From contig CAIIXF020000007.1 in the NCBI GenBank assembly GCA_903813345.2, positions 17,659,564-17,723,563 of the forward strand: DNA of 64,000 bases, in the 5' to 3' direction. Origin of the DNA: Owenia fusiformis (taxonomy: Eukaryota > Annelida > Polychaeta > Sabellida > Oweniidae). Both the position numbers and the translations under genes were made by a program. This document shows, one piece after another, positions 36,967 through 50,700 of this stretch. The notes under the pieces are model-generated. The model had not been told where the DNA came from. It worked only from the letters and a program-made list of their open reading frames with translations, and made no database searches. How positions within the stretch are numbered: position 1 is the stretch's first letter; each line of letters begins with the position of its first letter.

Positions 36967-38416
36967 GATATTTAGGAAATTGGAGAAACATTCACTTAAA
37001 GGGACTCTGATTAGACGATAATTTATTAAGAGAGAATAGGTTCTAATGTGTAGTCTTTTACACCTGATGTAATTTTAATATGAAGTCATATGAAATATGA
37101 CAGATTCAATTAGGTGGACTACTTAGGAACAGAACACAGCTCATTGTGTATATGAACAAAATACCAATACATGTATAACATGGATATGGTTAAGGAATTG
37201 CTGAACCATATAGAAATGAATTCGTCTGTATTAACATTGCCCAATCGATGAATACTATTGATTAACTCAACTCGTCTCTATTGCTATGAAGTATTTTCAT
37301 TTGCTGCTGTGTTAACAAAACTCATCACTACAAATCATCTAAAGCTATTGTTAGTCGTGTTATATAGTGTTTAGCATGTATGTTTCTTGATAACTCCAAT
37401 GTTAATGAAGCCAACGCAATATTCAAAGGACATAATAGTTAAATGCAACAAGGATGAGAGCAACCTTGCTAATTTATGATAAAACAATTACTCTTTTCCA
37501 ATATGAGATATCTAAATGCAACTAGGCATATTGGAATATCGATTGCTACTGCAGTATTTTATCATACTGAAGATTCTCTCAAATATCCATGTTTGAAGTC
37601 CGACATTTTCGAAGAGCTAAACTAAGAGCTAAGAAACGGTTGATTCTTGTTCTTTAATGGGCTGATCATGGGAGTTCACGGAAAGCTGACCTATGACGGC
37701 AATCACGGCATATATTATGTCACGTTACGTTGTTTCACGTTAACTATATTAATTTATGTTTTGATTATGGTACTGAAGTTTGCTTATGTTGATCTATATC
37801 ATCACAGCAATGTCTGAATATTATAACAGAAAAAGTATGTCGATTCACCTATTAAACTTTCTCAAAATGTAAATGAACTACAGTATTTGAAACAAGTCTT
37901 GATACAAAACGTGAATGCATCGAATCAGTCCCCCTTTGGGACATGTGTGTTGGTTACAATTGAAACATTAGAAAGACAGGATTATGTTTGTACTACAGGG
38001 TATATTATTTATTAATTAATACGTATGAAAATATGGAAAATATATAATCAAGTAATGTAATAATGTTAGAGTGAACACGAGAGCAAATATGGTATATTAA
38101 TACAAGCTACTGTATATTAGAGAAGCTCGACACATACTATATCTAGTATATTCTTCCTTCATTTTATGTAGGTTTGTTTTAGAAAATCTTTATACCATGA
38201 CAATATATTTCAATACACACCATACACATTTCATGGTCAATAATCAATTAGTGCTTAGATTGGTGTTAATTAATAATATATATTATATATATATATATAT
38301 ATATTGAGGAGAAGTCCGAACTTATGTATGTAATGTAATGTATATCATAGCTTTGTTATATCGTGCTGTTTCTGTTTATCTTTTATATTTTGCAGTAAAT
38401 ATGTGAATATTTATAA
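36967..38416 (+). other. 3' UTR of CDK5R1 (inferred) with a TA microsatellite
   Basis: No open frame and no splice-supported exon is present before the AATAAA at 38417. The UTR would be about 1.45 kb, long as in vertebrate p35 mRNAs. A TA microsatellite lies at 38272-38305. Without transcript data the UTR is inferred. Confidence 0.5.
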
Positions 38417-38422
38417 AATAAA
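38417..38422 (+). terminator. Candidate poly(A) signal of CDK5R1
   Basis: AATAAA lies in 'ttataaaataaaattta', the first convincing signal downstream of the p35 stop codon. Confidence 0.5.
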
Positions 38423-39540
38423 ATTTATTAAGAAATATGTTTTTGTGGATCATAGTCATTCAAGGGATATCATTTGATTTTTTAATTGGACCAATTTCAT
38501 CATTCAGAGCCATGTCTCAAAAACACTTATCTTAAAACGTTAAAACAGGTTGTCCAGATTGTGAAAATAAGGTCAATTCATTCAGAAGAAGCATATTTTG
38601 ACGGCGTCCCTTCCTAATCTCAACGATTTTCTTATCTACAATTCCTATATTACAGTCTACAGATCAAGAAATATGAATGTCTGCAGTTGGCTGCGATTCC
38701 CTTCATAGCTTCCTTGTAACTTCATCCTTTGTCAAACTTAAAATCCTATTTAAGTGCCGCGCATCATTCAAATCCATGTGGATCGGTCTATAGTACTCAT
38801 CACATTATTCTTTCTGCCTCCAACTAGAAATAGAATGAACTTGTAGAATGCCATAATTTCTCATATGATGTTTGATTTGGTCAGCCTAGATCAAAGAATT
38901 GTCTCTTTAGATGAAGTAATATTTACATGTTTTAAAGAAGTGGAATCAATTTTAAAGGGGTAGTTATTTGGTTGTTTTCATCAGTAAAATCGTTTTGACT
39001 AATTAACAAGATTTGATAGCTATAATCTACGGATAAAAAAAATAGAGGAACATCTCTTAATTATTGATATTACAGGTGTTCATACTAGTATGACTGACGC
39101 AGATACATAATTTTTTTCAAAATGGCGTCATATCTCGTGAATTTGAATGTTCAGTTGAAAGTTAATAGTTAAAGATTGGCAAAGACCTTGGCCATGCTGC
39201 CACCATTACAATCCTGATGTAATACAACTGACCAATCATCAAATACAAGAAGTCAAACTCCCTCCAAGGGTCATGAACTCAACTCTATCATGTCTATTGA
39301 CATGATTGAAATGTTCGGGTTTCGTTCAAAAGGATGTGAAAAAGGTGGCGTCCCAATCTGCGGGGTGTGATAAGAACAGGTCCACCGTCTTTTCAAGAGG
39401 TCCAAATAGCCTTCTCTTGAGGCCATTGAAAAGCTGAAGAACAATTCACATGCGTGCCATGGATGGGTTGAGTCGGGTGATTGGGAAATACATTAAACTG
39501 TGGCAGTTTGACCCTACATGTATAGATGCACGAGTTAAAC
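38423..39540. other. Intergenic sequence, no gene recognised
   Basis: AT-rich sequence. 'gcaatgggcgaag'-type repeats are absent, and no frame has protein character. Confidence 0.4.
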
Positions 39541-39542
39541 GA

Positions 39543-39708
39543 CTGTACCCCCATAAATGTGGGGTTATTTTGAGTTTTTTATATTTAGGGGGTTATTTTG
39601 AGTTTTTTTTATATTTAGGACATTTGTTTCTTGTTATTTTGAGAAACAAATGTCCTAAATATCAAAAAACCTCAAAATAACCCCACATCTATGGGGGTAA
39701 ACGACTGG
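39543..39708. repeat. Long hairpin, about 165 bp
   Basis: 'tacccccataaatgtggggt' on the left pairs with 'accccacatctatgggggta' on the right. The inner parts 'ggacatttgtttctt' and 'gagaaacaaatgtcc' meet at about 39640. The left arm carries one extra copy of 'gggttattttgagtttttt'. It is flanked by 'aaacgactg' on both sides, a possible 9-base target duplication. Confidence 0.85.
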
Positions 39709-40258
39709 GGCTGCTAATACACTATGGGTAACAATCAGACAATGGAGCCAAAATTTGATGAGAAGCTCCTTCAATAATTTTCTTGTAGGCTTTGACAGAA
39801 TTTTACTCTAGTTAGTTAATAATGTAATCAGATTTTGATAAACTGAAAATTAAAAAAACTTATTAAAGAAAAAGTGCCCAATTGAAAAATAAAACTAATT
39901 ACCAACTTATTACCAACAAATCTACACCTAATTATCAACAATTCTGCTGGCAATTGGAATTAAAGTTAAGCGTTAATTAAATCGATGATAATTTAGCTTA
40001 TGTACCCTACATTTAATTTCAAGATGGTGGAAACGAAAAGAGAACATATGAGAGATATTTCTCTCATAAAATTGAGAATTACAACTCGAATGGTGTGTAT
40101 ACTACCATTAAAGGTCAACGTTATTATGAGGGTATGTAGAACATGAATACAATGTATGTTAAATCTTATTCACACTTCTGTCTGAAATGTTTATGAATTT
40201 GAAAATCTATTTGAATCAGATCATATAATATTGATCCTAGAATACAATTTAGGTACTA
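39709..40258. other. Intergenic sequence left of the giant palindrome
   Basis: AT-rich, with no gene or repeat family recognised. Confidence 0.4.
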
Positions 40259-43200
40259 TGATGCTGTCCCCAGCTCCGATTTCGGTGATCGGCTAGTATA
40301 AAAGGTTTGAGCGTATCATTTTGTTCCAGACACTCTCTAGAGTAAATTATCCTAACTTGAGTAAAAATGTGTGGTAAGTAAATTCGCTATGGGCAGTTAA
40401 AGAGGCGCCATCTATTCATTTTCAAACAGGGGGTAGGGGTATAAAATAATTTTTAACACATTTTAATAGTAAAATGACATTGAAATACTAATAAAATCTT
40501 ATCAAGAACATTATTTACAATCAGTATGAATTTTCTTGTGTGGATTAGGGTGAAAATAAGGGCATATGTTGAAATTCACTACAGGGGCGCCACCTATTTT
40601 CGTACTTCTACCACGTGTAATAACTTATTTTAGATTCGTTAAGGTACGAAATGTACTGAAAAAAATCATTCTGAAGGACCTATATATGTTCATATCACAT
40701 ACTCAAAATTGGATCAATAGCTTTTGTACTGGCGGAGAAAAAAGTTATTGAAATTTAAAATTGTGGCATCATGCAGGATAGGGGTGACCATATCTCACAT
40801 TATTAACTTCAAAAATAGGGAGCATATGTATCTCAAATGTACTCAAAATGGTGTATGTACTCTTGCTTTGTCATAATATTACTAATAAGAAGTAAAAAAA
40901 TGATTAAAAAAATAATATTGATTCTCATTTTGGCTTCTGACATCCCAGGGTCGACCATATCTCACCTTAATAACTTCCAAAATATGGAGCATATGCATCT
41001 CAAATGTACTCAAAATGGTGTATGTACTCTTGCTTTGTCATAATGTTACTAATAAGAAGTAGAAAAATGATTGTACATTTTAAAAAATATTGATTCTCAT
41101 TCTGGCTTCTGACGTCCCAGGGGTGACCATATCTCACCTTAATATAATAACTTCCAAAATATGGAGCATATATCTCACATGTGCTCAAAATGGTGAATGT
41201 ACTCTTGCTTTGTCATAATATTACTAATAAGAAGTAAAAAAATGATTAAAAAAATAATATTGATTCTCATTTTGGCTTCTGACATCCCAGGGTCGACCAT
41301 ATCTCACCTTAATAACTTCCAAAATATGGAGCATATGTATCTCAAATGTACTCAAAAAGGTGTATGCACTCTTGCTTTGTCATAATATTACTAATAAGAA
41401 GTAGAAAAATTATTATACATTTCAAAAATTTTAATTTTAGCTTCTTAAATGTAGAAAATGATTGCATTTTTTTTTAATTTTAATTTTAGCCTCTGGTGTC
41501 CCAGGGGCTATCTCACCTTGATAACTCTCACAATATGCAACATATGCATCTCAAATGTGTGCTCAAAATGGTCTTGTTTTGTCATATTTATTGAGAATCA
41601 TGAAATCAACAGTTCAGAATCAATGGATTTTGACTGTCTCCTCTACAGCTACATATAATTCAGGGCAAATAATATCTGCTTTCAAATATTTGCATCTGCT
41701 CCCCAAACACCCTTTACAAGTACAATGGATGAGATTATTCCCTTGCATACATTGGACCCAACATCTTTTGTAATCCATACAGGAATCCTTTTAGCCTGTC
41801 AATAGTGGGAGTACTTTACTCCATTTATGAAGTAATGGCAACTGCTAATGTAAGGTGTTAATATGTTATCCTGTGGCCTGCAATATATGCACCTTGGATT
41901 TTACACTGAATTAAGGGATTTTGAGTATGTAAAATATGGGAAAAGGAGCTCTTTGTAATGATAAATCTTTCTAGCCACATTCACATTCTCTAGTTTGCAT
42001 GTTTGTCATACAACATACATTGATTGTAATGAAATATTAATCTATGATTGTGATGTCCCACACTTCTAGGGTCCTAAAGAAGAGATTAGCTTTTGGAACA
42101 ATTGCATTATTCTTGGCACGTTAGGCCATACAGTGAATACAATTGTTGAGATTGGGCAATAACAATATAGCACATCATGACAAACCATGCAAACTAGAGA
42201 ATGTCAATCAGGATTAGAAGTTACTTATCGCCCTTGTAATTTATCAGTGGGACAGTTTGGTGTATGTTTGGGCATAAATGCGCCTTTTAGGCCTAATTTT
42301 CCAGGATGTTTTCAAAATTTCGGGTCAGATTTGGGGTTAAGGGGCCAATTTTTGTAAATGAGGCTAGGCTTCTCACACTACTGATAGGCTACCAGTATAC
42401 AAAAGATGTTGCATGCAAAAGACTTATCGTCCATTGTTCCTGTAATATAAGGAGTGTTTGGGGAGAAGATGCAAATATTTGAAAGTAGATCTTATTGTCT
42501 CTGGGCTATATGTAGCTGCACCCTCCAGGGGAGACAGTCAAATCCATAAATTCTGAACTTCTGATTTCATGAATCCAATAAATATGACAAAACAAGACTA
42601 TATTTATACCATTTTGGGCACGCATTTGAGATGCATATGTTGCATATCGTGAGAGTTATATCAAAGTGAGATATAATTGCCCCTGGGATGTCAGATTCAG
42701 AAGCTAAAATGACAATTTCAATTAAAAAAGGTGTAATAATTTTTTTACATCTCATGAATAGCATTATGACAAAGCAAGACTATATGCCCCATTTTTGGTA
42801 TATTTGAGTTGTATATGTTACATAATTTTAAAAGTTATTCAGGGACGTCAGAAGCTAAAATTAAAAAAATTTAAATGTATAATCATTTTCCTACTTCTTT
42901 TTAGTATAATATTATGACAAAGCAAGAGTACATACACCATTTTGAGTACATTTGAGATACATATGCTCCATATTTTGGAAATTATAAAGGTGAGATATGG
43001 TCACCCCTGGGACGTCAGAAGCCAAAATGAGAATTAATATTTTTAAAAATGAGCAATCATTTTCCTACATCTTAATAGTAATATTATGACAAGACAAGAC
43101 TATATACACCATTTTGTGCATATTTGAGATACAAATGCTCCATATTTTGGAAGTTATTAAGGTGAGATATGGTCACCCCTGGAACGTCAGAAGCCAAAAT

Positions 43201-44048
43201 GAGAATTAATATTTTTTTAAATGTACAATCATTTTTTTTTACTTCTTATTAGTAATATTATGACAAAGCAAGAGTGCATACACCATTTTGAGCACATTTG
43301 AGATACATATGCTCCATATTTTGGAAGTTATCAAGGTGAGATATGGTCACCCCTGGGACGTCAGAAGCCAAAATGAGAATTAATATTTTTTGAAATTGTA
43401 CAATCATTTTTCCACTTCTTATTAGTAATATTATGACAAAGCAAGAGTACATACACCATTTTGAGTACATTTGAGATACTTATGCTCCATATTTTGGAAG
43501 TTAATCATGTGAGATATGGTCACCCCTATCCTGCACGATGCCACAATTTTAAATTTCAAGAATTTTTTTCTCCCCCGGTACAAAAGCTATTGATCCAATT
43601 TTAAGTATGTGGTATGAACATATATAGGTCCTTAAGAATTTTTTTTTTCAGTACATTTCGTACCTTAACGAATCTAAAATAAGTTATTACACGTGGTAGA
43701 AGTACGAAAATAGGTGGCGCCCCTGTAGTGAATTTCAACATATGCCCTTATTTTCACCCTAATCCACACAAGAAAATTCATACTGATTGTAAATAATGTT
43801 CTTGATAAGATTTTATTAGTATTTCAATGTCATTTTACTATTAAAATGTGTTAAAAATTATTTTATACCCCTACCCACTGTTTGAAAATGAATAGATTGC
43901 GCCTCTTTAACTGCCCATAGCGAATTTACTTACCACACATTTTTACTCAAGTTAGGATAATTTACTCTAGAGAGTGTCTGGAACAAAATGATACGCTCAA
44001 ACCTTTTATACTAGCCGATCACCGAAATCGGAGCTGGGGACAGCATCA
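40259..44048. mobile_element. Giant palindromic element, 3.8 kb, no visible gene
   Basis: The whole interval is an inverted duplication with its centre near 42,090. The outer arms are nearly identical: TGATGCTGTCCCCAGCTCCG on the left and CGGAGCTGGGGACAGCATCA on the right. The next arm sections (40.26-40.80 and 43.51-44.05) are almost perfect complements. The middle sections (40.8-41.5 and 42.6-43.5) hold tandem units of about 180 bases ('ggagcatatgtatctcaaat', 'ctcttgctttgtcataatat', 'ggcttctgacgtcccagggg') in opposite orientation. Pairing continues inward ('ctgctccccaaacaccc', 'attctctagtttgcatg' and complements). CTA on both sides may be a target-site duplication. No transposase or other long frame is present. 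Confidence 0.9.
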
Positions 44049-44737
44049 CTAACATGGGTTACACAAGTAATCCGAATGGGCTCTTCTAACTATCACCTTA
44101 GTTAGCGCTTAATTTGCACCTTTCAAGGAGACTAGACGTAAGCTTAGGCTTAGGCTTAAATAGGGCCCTACTGCCTATCATAGTGTCATCATTACACTTT
44201 GACTTAATTAGCTCTAGAGCTTTTAATTCTAGACTCGGTTTCAATTCAAATCTAAAAAATCTGGGAAAGGGGGGGGGGGGGCGGTCGCCCCCAACGCCCT
44301 CCCCCTTCCGACGCCAGAGAAACATTTTGAGAGAGCTTTCCGAGAGAGGTCCGTAAATCAACCAAGGTGCAGTTCGTTCAGTGCAATCGAAATGTTTTTT
44401 AAATTTCCCGCAATTTTATAGCCATGACATTAATGTTAAGCTTAATTGTATGCCTTTGATTATTTTTTAGAAGTGGTGTATGAATCGTTACTAAAGTCAA
44501 TCGAAAATTTTTATATTATAATTAAATGAGTAATAAATCGGTAAATGATTCACTATTTTTGGATTTCAATAACCTATAGTAGATTTATTATTTACTTCGT
44601 GTCTTGTCATGCAAGGTCGTTGCTTGGGAAAACTGAAAATTGTTGGTCGTATAATATTATACATTCAGGCTCTATAGTAAAATCTATGTAGATCTGTATA
44701 AGGATAGACAAATTTATATTTAATCGAGGCACCAATC
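44049..44737. other. Upstream region of the penta-EF-hand gene
   Basis: It includes a GC-rich block at 44267-44306: a run of about fifteen G, then 'cggtcgcccccaacgccc'. The rest is AT-rich. The promoter and 5' UTR of the EF-hand gene are expected near 44,650-44,737; no TATA box is clear. Confidence 0.4.
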
Positions 44738-47700
44738 ATGGCAGGATATCCTATGGGTGCACAGCCTCATATGGGTGGTTTTGGGCAGCCTCAAATGGGT
44801 CAGCAACCTCAAATGGGTCAGCAACCTCAAATGGGTCAACAGGGGGGCATGGGGGGCATGTCAATGTCCTTTGGCATGTCAATACCAGGTTTCGGGGGTA
44901 TGTTCGGTCAGCAGCAGCCACAGCAACAGGCGCAATATCAGCAGTTGTCCCAGCAAGGCTATACTCACCCTTATGGCCAGCCTCCTCCACCAAGTCAACA
45001 TTATGGAAACTATGGACAACAGCTACACCAGAATGCGTTCACTGTAAATGCTTGGCAGGTAAATGTACATTGGGTCTTGGTCTATGCATGTTGACAGGTA
45101 ATCAGTTTGTATCTTGTGTGCCACACAGCATGCATTGTAGCCATCATGTATGGACATCTGATTGAGCTGTAATTTTTCAAAAATCAGTATATTTTGGCAC
45201 TACAGCTGTATAGCCATACACCTAAATTTATCTAGTTCCAATCCTATTTTAGTCTTGGGATCGTTCGATAGAAGCTCATGTTTGATTAGTCCAAAACTCA
45301 AAAGTCTTACCTCAATCAGTTCTAAACACCAGTCTGCCATCAACGTTAGACCTTATATCTGAGTGCAATTGCATAATTACCAAACTGAGGTTACATCTAG
45401 TTCCTTGTTGTACACAGCATGGTAATGTTCATATTGCTCTTGGAAATAATTACCAAATTTGATGGCATATTTAAAGAGATCGAGTCGTCCAGATTTCTAT
45501 TTTGGACAATCAGTAATGTCCCAATATAATTGCTCATAAAACATCATATACCTTAGATATATCTTGAGACCAAATCACAAGCACGATATCGACAATATAT
45601 TGAGGATATCAACAGGACAACCAAAAGAACAACCAATCGTCAGAATTGAACGCAATAAGTCGAAAACAGAATACAATGTTTTTTGGGGATTTATCTATAT
45701 TGTAACCCCTTAGAAGTAATAAATATGGCTCCTCTAAGCCAAAATGATCTGAAGGAAAAAGCCAATCAGACTTGAACAAATTTGAGCGGGCTTTTTAAAT
45801 TTAAATTTAAATTTCTATTGATGTAAGTGGAAATTCATGACTAGGAACAATCATCGAATTAATACTGTTAACGAATCAATTCAAGCCTCAGAATTGATAA
45901 GTTGATAAACAAACTTGTTTTACATCAAATAACACGAAAAAATCAGGGGGTTACTCTAATTGTGTTTTAGGAGACCCTATCTCTTTAACCTTATTGATTA
46001 TGGTGACTCCATGACAGAATTGGAATAACTTTTCCCCTAAATGTAATTTAAATCTGACTAGAGTGTATGGTTGATGATAAAAACATGTGTTGCAAAGTTT
46101 GTAAGTTCAGCATGAGCTAGGGACAGACAAAATCATTTGAAGAAATCAAAGTTTTCACTTGTAAATGATTGAATCAAATAGTTTGTATTAAATCATTGTT
46201 TAAATTATCGATTCAGATATGAATCGAACCATATAGGCTTTCAAGTAAAGTTGAAAGCCCATGATCGAACTGAAAGAAAAGAATCGTGGAATCCCAAGCT
46301 TTAATTGCACGTTTCTGTTGAAAGCCCATGGAAATATATTTGGTCACTACCTTCTTTAAGATCACTTATACTTTCAGGCATTTGGGATGAATTCACCAGA
46401 TGATTTCCAGGTGTTGTATGAGAGATACAAGTCTAGGGTAAGTTTACTCTAATTAAACCGTTCATGCAAGGCAAGTAAATTAGAAGTCATTTTTTGGAAT
46501 TTAAATAAAAAATGTGAATAAAAATAGTGGTGCCAAAAGGAGCCTATTCTCCTGAAAGGTATTATGTAATAGGGCTCCATATGGAGCCTATCATTGTGAA
46601 AGGGTTAATGCTATTAATTTGTGAAAGCAATCCAGAAAAATATGATATCTCTAAATCTCAAAGTTGTTGATGCTATACAAGTTCAACAATATTTTTTTCA
46701 TTGAACACTTTATCTAAACAAAAATAATCACAGAGATTCCTTCATTATCAAGAAGGTTATTCCAAAATTAGCAGATGACTTTTTTGTGTCACCCTGTATG
46801 ATATCATAATCATATTTGCAAAAATTATTTGTCTTCTGAGTTACTCATCAATGATCTCCTGTAACTACATGTAAGGTCTCAATAGATTTCAAATCGTTCC
46901 CATGTTATGAACCCTTGTTGATCGATCTGGGTCTCTGCAGGTACAGTATAGTTCGGATTTTTTCAATAAATAAAAAAAAATATACCTATTATAACCTTCA
47001 TTCCTATATTTTAGACACTAAATGGCATCCAAGGAGAAGAACTTCAACGGATTCTCAACGAGGACCGACAGATTAAGAACTACTATAAAAGTAAGTCCAG
47101 TTTAGCAAAAAAAAGTTGAGGCACTTATTGTGGGATCCACAGCCTTTACTATCCTTTGGAATACAAGCACAAGATTAAGAGACTCTGATATATCAGTCAG
47201 GAACTAGACTATTTGAGCTAATAAAAACAAAATGAGCAACTACATGTACTATTAAATACAGTTTGTATTCTAGTATTGATTCAGTGTGATGCACAATAAT
47301 GTCATTAGTAGCTACATGTAGCAGTGTAGCAATTATAGACACATGAGATCTTATCTATACCCCCAGAACATTTAATTGTAACTTAAATGCTGTTAGTCAT
47401 TCTTTCTCATTTCATTTTACTGAAAACATCTTTGGTAAAAGAAATTAACATGTACTTTTAGATATTAGGGAATTTAAGCTTGCAATGTTTTTCACAACCT
47501 AAACGTGAACAGAAAATATTTAAGTGGTGCATTTGTATAGGCAATTGGTCATAAGTATAGGTTGGTGTTTCAATTTTATATGCTAGCTTAAACTCCCTAT
47601 TATTGACAATTTCCTGTAAAATTTTAGCCCATGGGGTGTATCGCCCACTTGTCTTGTGTAATATGGTTTTGATAGCAGGTTATGAAAGCAATTAGAAATA

Positions 47701-50700
47701 ATTACGTGGATGTGGGCAGAATGTTACAGAGTTATTATTATTATATTTATAACATATTTTTATTTTCAATAATTTTAGCTCAGAGGGGTCCAATCAACTG
47801 GAACCTGGAATTATGCAAGTATGTTGACTTCTTTTTGTATAGTATTGTATTTTATGGAATATTTATGGCCTTATTTATATGAGAGAATACATTTTAATAA
47901 TAATATAATGTACATATGAGATATATAAAATGATAAGATTAAATTATGTGATAGAAAGTTGTTGTTTAGGAAAACATAGAAATATGAAAAACTGAAACAT
48001 GTAGGCAATGTGGGGAAGGAATTCATCTTTGGAAAGTTAACATATTTCTTTTATAATTTCAGGATCCTGATAGCCATGTTGGATGTATCCTTTCATTGAA
48101 TTCCTCTCTAATATGTGACAGTTTCTGACTTAATTATCTTACCAAACATAGTTTGTGAGGGATATAGAAAAGCTGTTGTCTGTCTGTCCATATGTCTGTC
48201 TGTGCATTTATCTGGATAACTCAAATTCAAATTGACAGATATGGTTCAAATTGTATAGGCTGATATCTTTTGGACATAAGACTTTATGCTCATGAAGGAA
48301 TTTTCAATATGACTGCTCAGTTTGAAATTGCTGCTATTTTTCGTAAAAATGTAATCTTTTAGTAGCCAGCTTAATAACTCAAGTAGGATTAGCATGTGAA
48401 GGAATTTCCAATATAGCCACTCCATTCAAAATGGTCGCCATTGAATACATGTAATATTTAACATTCTAGAATTTAAAACATGACATATTTGATAATCCTA
48501 ATGCTGGCTGTTCGATTTTGGTTCAAATTATGAAGGCTAATATCTGTCAAAGAAAGAATTTTCAAGATGGCTGCTGAATCTAAAGTGGCCACCATTTTTG
48601 TAAAATGTAACTTTTTAATTCCTACTTAAAAGAACAGTTGTCAGATATACAGGGTGGTCCAAAAAAGTGAACCCCTGCAAGAGGCTATATTTTCCTTAAT
48701 ACTTGCATGAATAGACTCATATTATCATGTTGTAGAGAAAGGTCTAAAAATTTTGGTTGATGCCATAATTTATTTCCAGTCTTAAATTTTGAACAAATTA
48801 CAAGAGTTTAACAAACATGACTGAAAATTAGATATTGTGCAAAATTTTACCAATGCGATTCACGGAAATTGTTGAAACACATTGGATGATCTTAAACAGC
48901 TTTCAGTTAGAGGTACAAGTTTAAAACCCATATGACAAAAGGGACACTATTTAAACGGAAAACACATCTCTCACTTTCTTTGATCATCATTTTGAAGCAG
49001 TTTTAACCGTTCAACAGTTCAGGGGTATGTTACCTACACCAACAGCTGAGTGGGTCCTCTTGTGGAAGGAAGTTGCCCCCTGTGACCAGGAATCCGAGAA
49101 GCCCTTCATCAATATCTTTAAAAAATCAAAAGAAAATCCAATATTCCAATCTTTTGAGCCATATTTCATGAGAATTGGTTCATGATTTGTGAAGATATTG
49201 ACATTTCAAGATCATATAGGGGTATGTTCGCGATTTCGCTGGAAAATGTTATTGTCTTTGGAAGCTTAGAACATTTCTTTAGATCACAATAACTTTTCAA
49301 CTAACAAAAGGCAGGATGCTAGTTTTAAGCCATAATGTGCGTGATTCAAAACCAAAAAGTCAGAAAATATTAATTCTTTAAGACTGCAGCTTAAAAAATG
49401 TCAGGGGAAGGGTGTTGAAGGGTTGAAGAATCACGAATATTGAAAATCACATTTTATCCATTTTCGTATTTGGTTAGGGCTTATAATTTCTGCAAATTTC
49501 AAGACTAGGCTAAATGTATAGTACCAACATTTTAGACCTTCCTCTACAACATGTGAAAATATAAAAGAATTCCTGCATTTTTTCAATATGGCTACTCAAT
49601 CCAAAAAGGCCACCATTTTTGGCAAAATATAATCTTTTATAACTCATGTATCAGTCGACAGATGTGGTTCAAATTTTTTTTGCTCATGTTTCAGAGTCAT
49701 AGGAGTTCTGTTCAAGAAGAAACTTGCAAAACATTCTCTAATTTCAAAATGGTGTTTACTCAAATACAGATTATATGATTTTGTCCAAATTTCCTGTTTT
49801 AGAAAACATGTCAGCTTTATACAAAATGGCTGTTATTTATTTTTCATAAAAATATAATCTTTGACAGCTCAATTACCACTTGTCAAATTTGATGATGTCG
49901 AAGGACATATAATATCTGTATAAAGGGAGAAGCAAGCATGTATGATATATGACAATGATTGAGTTAACATTCGATGTACCACATTGACCTTGACCTAGAT
50001 AAGAGGAACAAAGATGGAATAATGCAGCTGCCAGAACTAAATGAATTGCTACAATGCCTCATCCACTGGTGGCAGACATTCCTCCGCTATGACACTGATA
50101 GGTCCGGATTCATAGAGGCTCATGAACTGGGAAACATCATCAAGAACAGTTTTGGTAGGTAATATAAAACTTGTAAGGCAAATTATAGCCATGATTGTTT
50201 AAACTACTATGTAATTTCCATGTTTCTTGAAGAATTGTGTAAGAGAAAGTATACATGGAAAAATTAAATTTTGTCATCTTTGCCCTCTTACCAATTTTAG
50301 CATATCTAAAGAAGGTAATTGGTGAGCAATGTTTTATTTTAAAGGCTATGCCCTGTCTGTCAAAGCACTTGAAGTCATCCTGAAAAGGTATTCTAGAGCC
50401 ATGGATGACAGGAGATGCCTGGTTGCATTTGATGACTTTGTTGCAATGTCTGTGCGCCTACGTGCCTACACAGAGGCATTTAGAGCGAGAGACAGGTCCC
50501 ACCATCAAAACCAGGAGGTTGGATCATATGAATTCTCATATGATGATGTGAGTATGATAATAATGAATGGAGATGTAGTTTTAAGTTTTTAGTTTTGTAG
50601 TGTATAATTTGTGGTATGCACTACATGTACATACCACATAAATATACAATGTAAAGGTATTTACATACATTCTCAACTTAAAAAGTTCTATAAATTTATA

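Larger units (their letters stand above)
48085..50003 (+). other. U12-type (minor spliceosome) intron in the EF-hand gene
   Basis: The donor reads GTATCCTTT, the U12 5' splice-site consensus. Near the 3' end CCTTGAC matches the branch-site consensus and lies about 10 bases before the AG at 50002-50003. A nearer CTAG at 49996-49999 is too close to the branch site and would break the phase. With the 50003 acceptor the protein reads LIAMLD-RNKDGIMQLPE, which aligns without gap to sorcin and gives a canonical EF2 loop. The intron is 1,919 bases and carries repeats. Confidence 0.88.

Noticed and set aside
40837-43470. Repeated short frames (MYSKWCMYSCFVIILL-type) as a peptide family
   Set aside because: They come from the ~180-base tandem units of the giant palindrome and occur on both strands in line with the inverted arms. 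No start context or conservation beyond the DNA repeat is visible.
49991-49999. U2-type acceptor CTTGACCTAG for the EF-hand exon
   Set aside because: Joining here after GAT breaks the reading phase, and forcing it adds extra residues to EF2. The AG at 50003 with a U12 donor keeps phase and aligns to sorcin.
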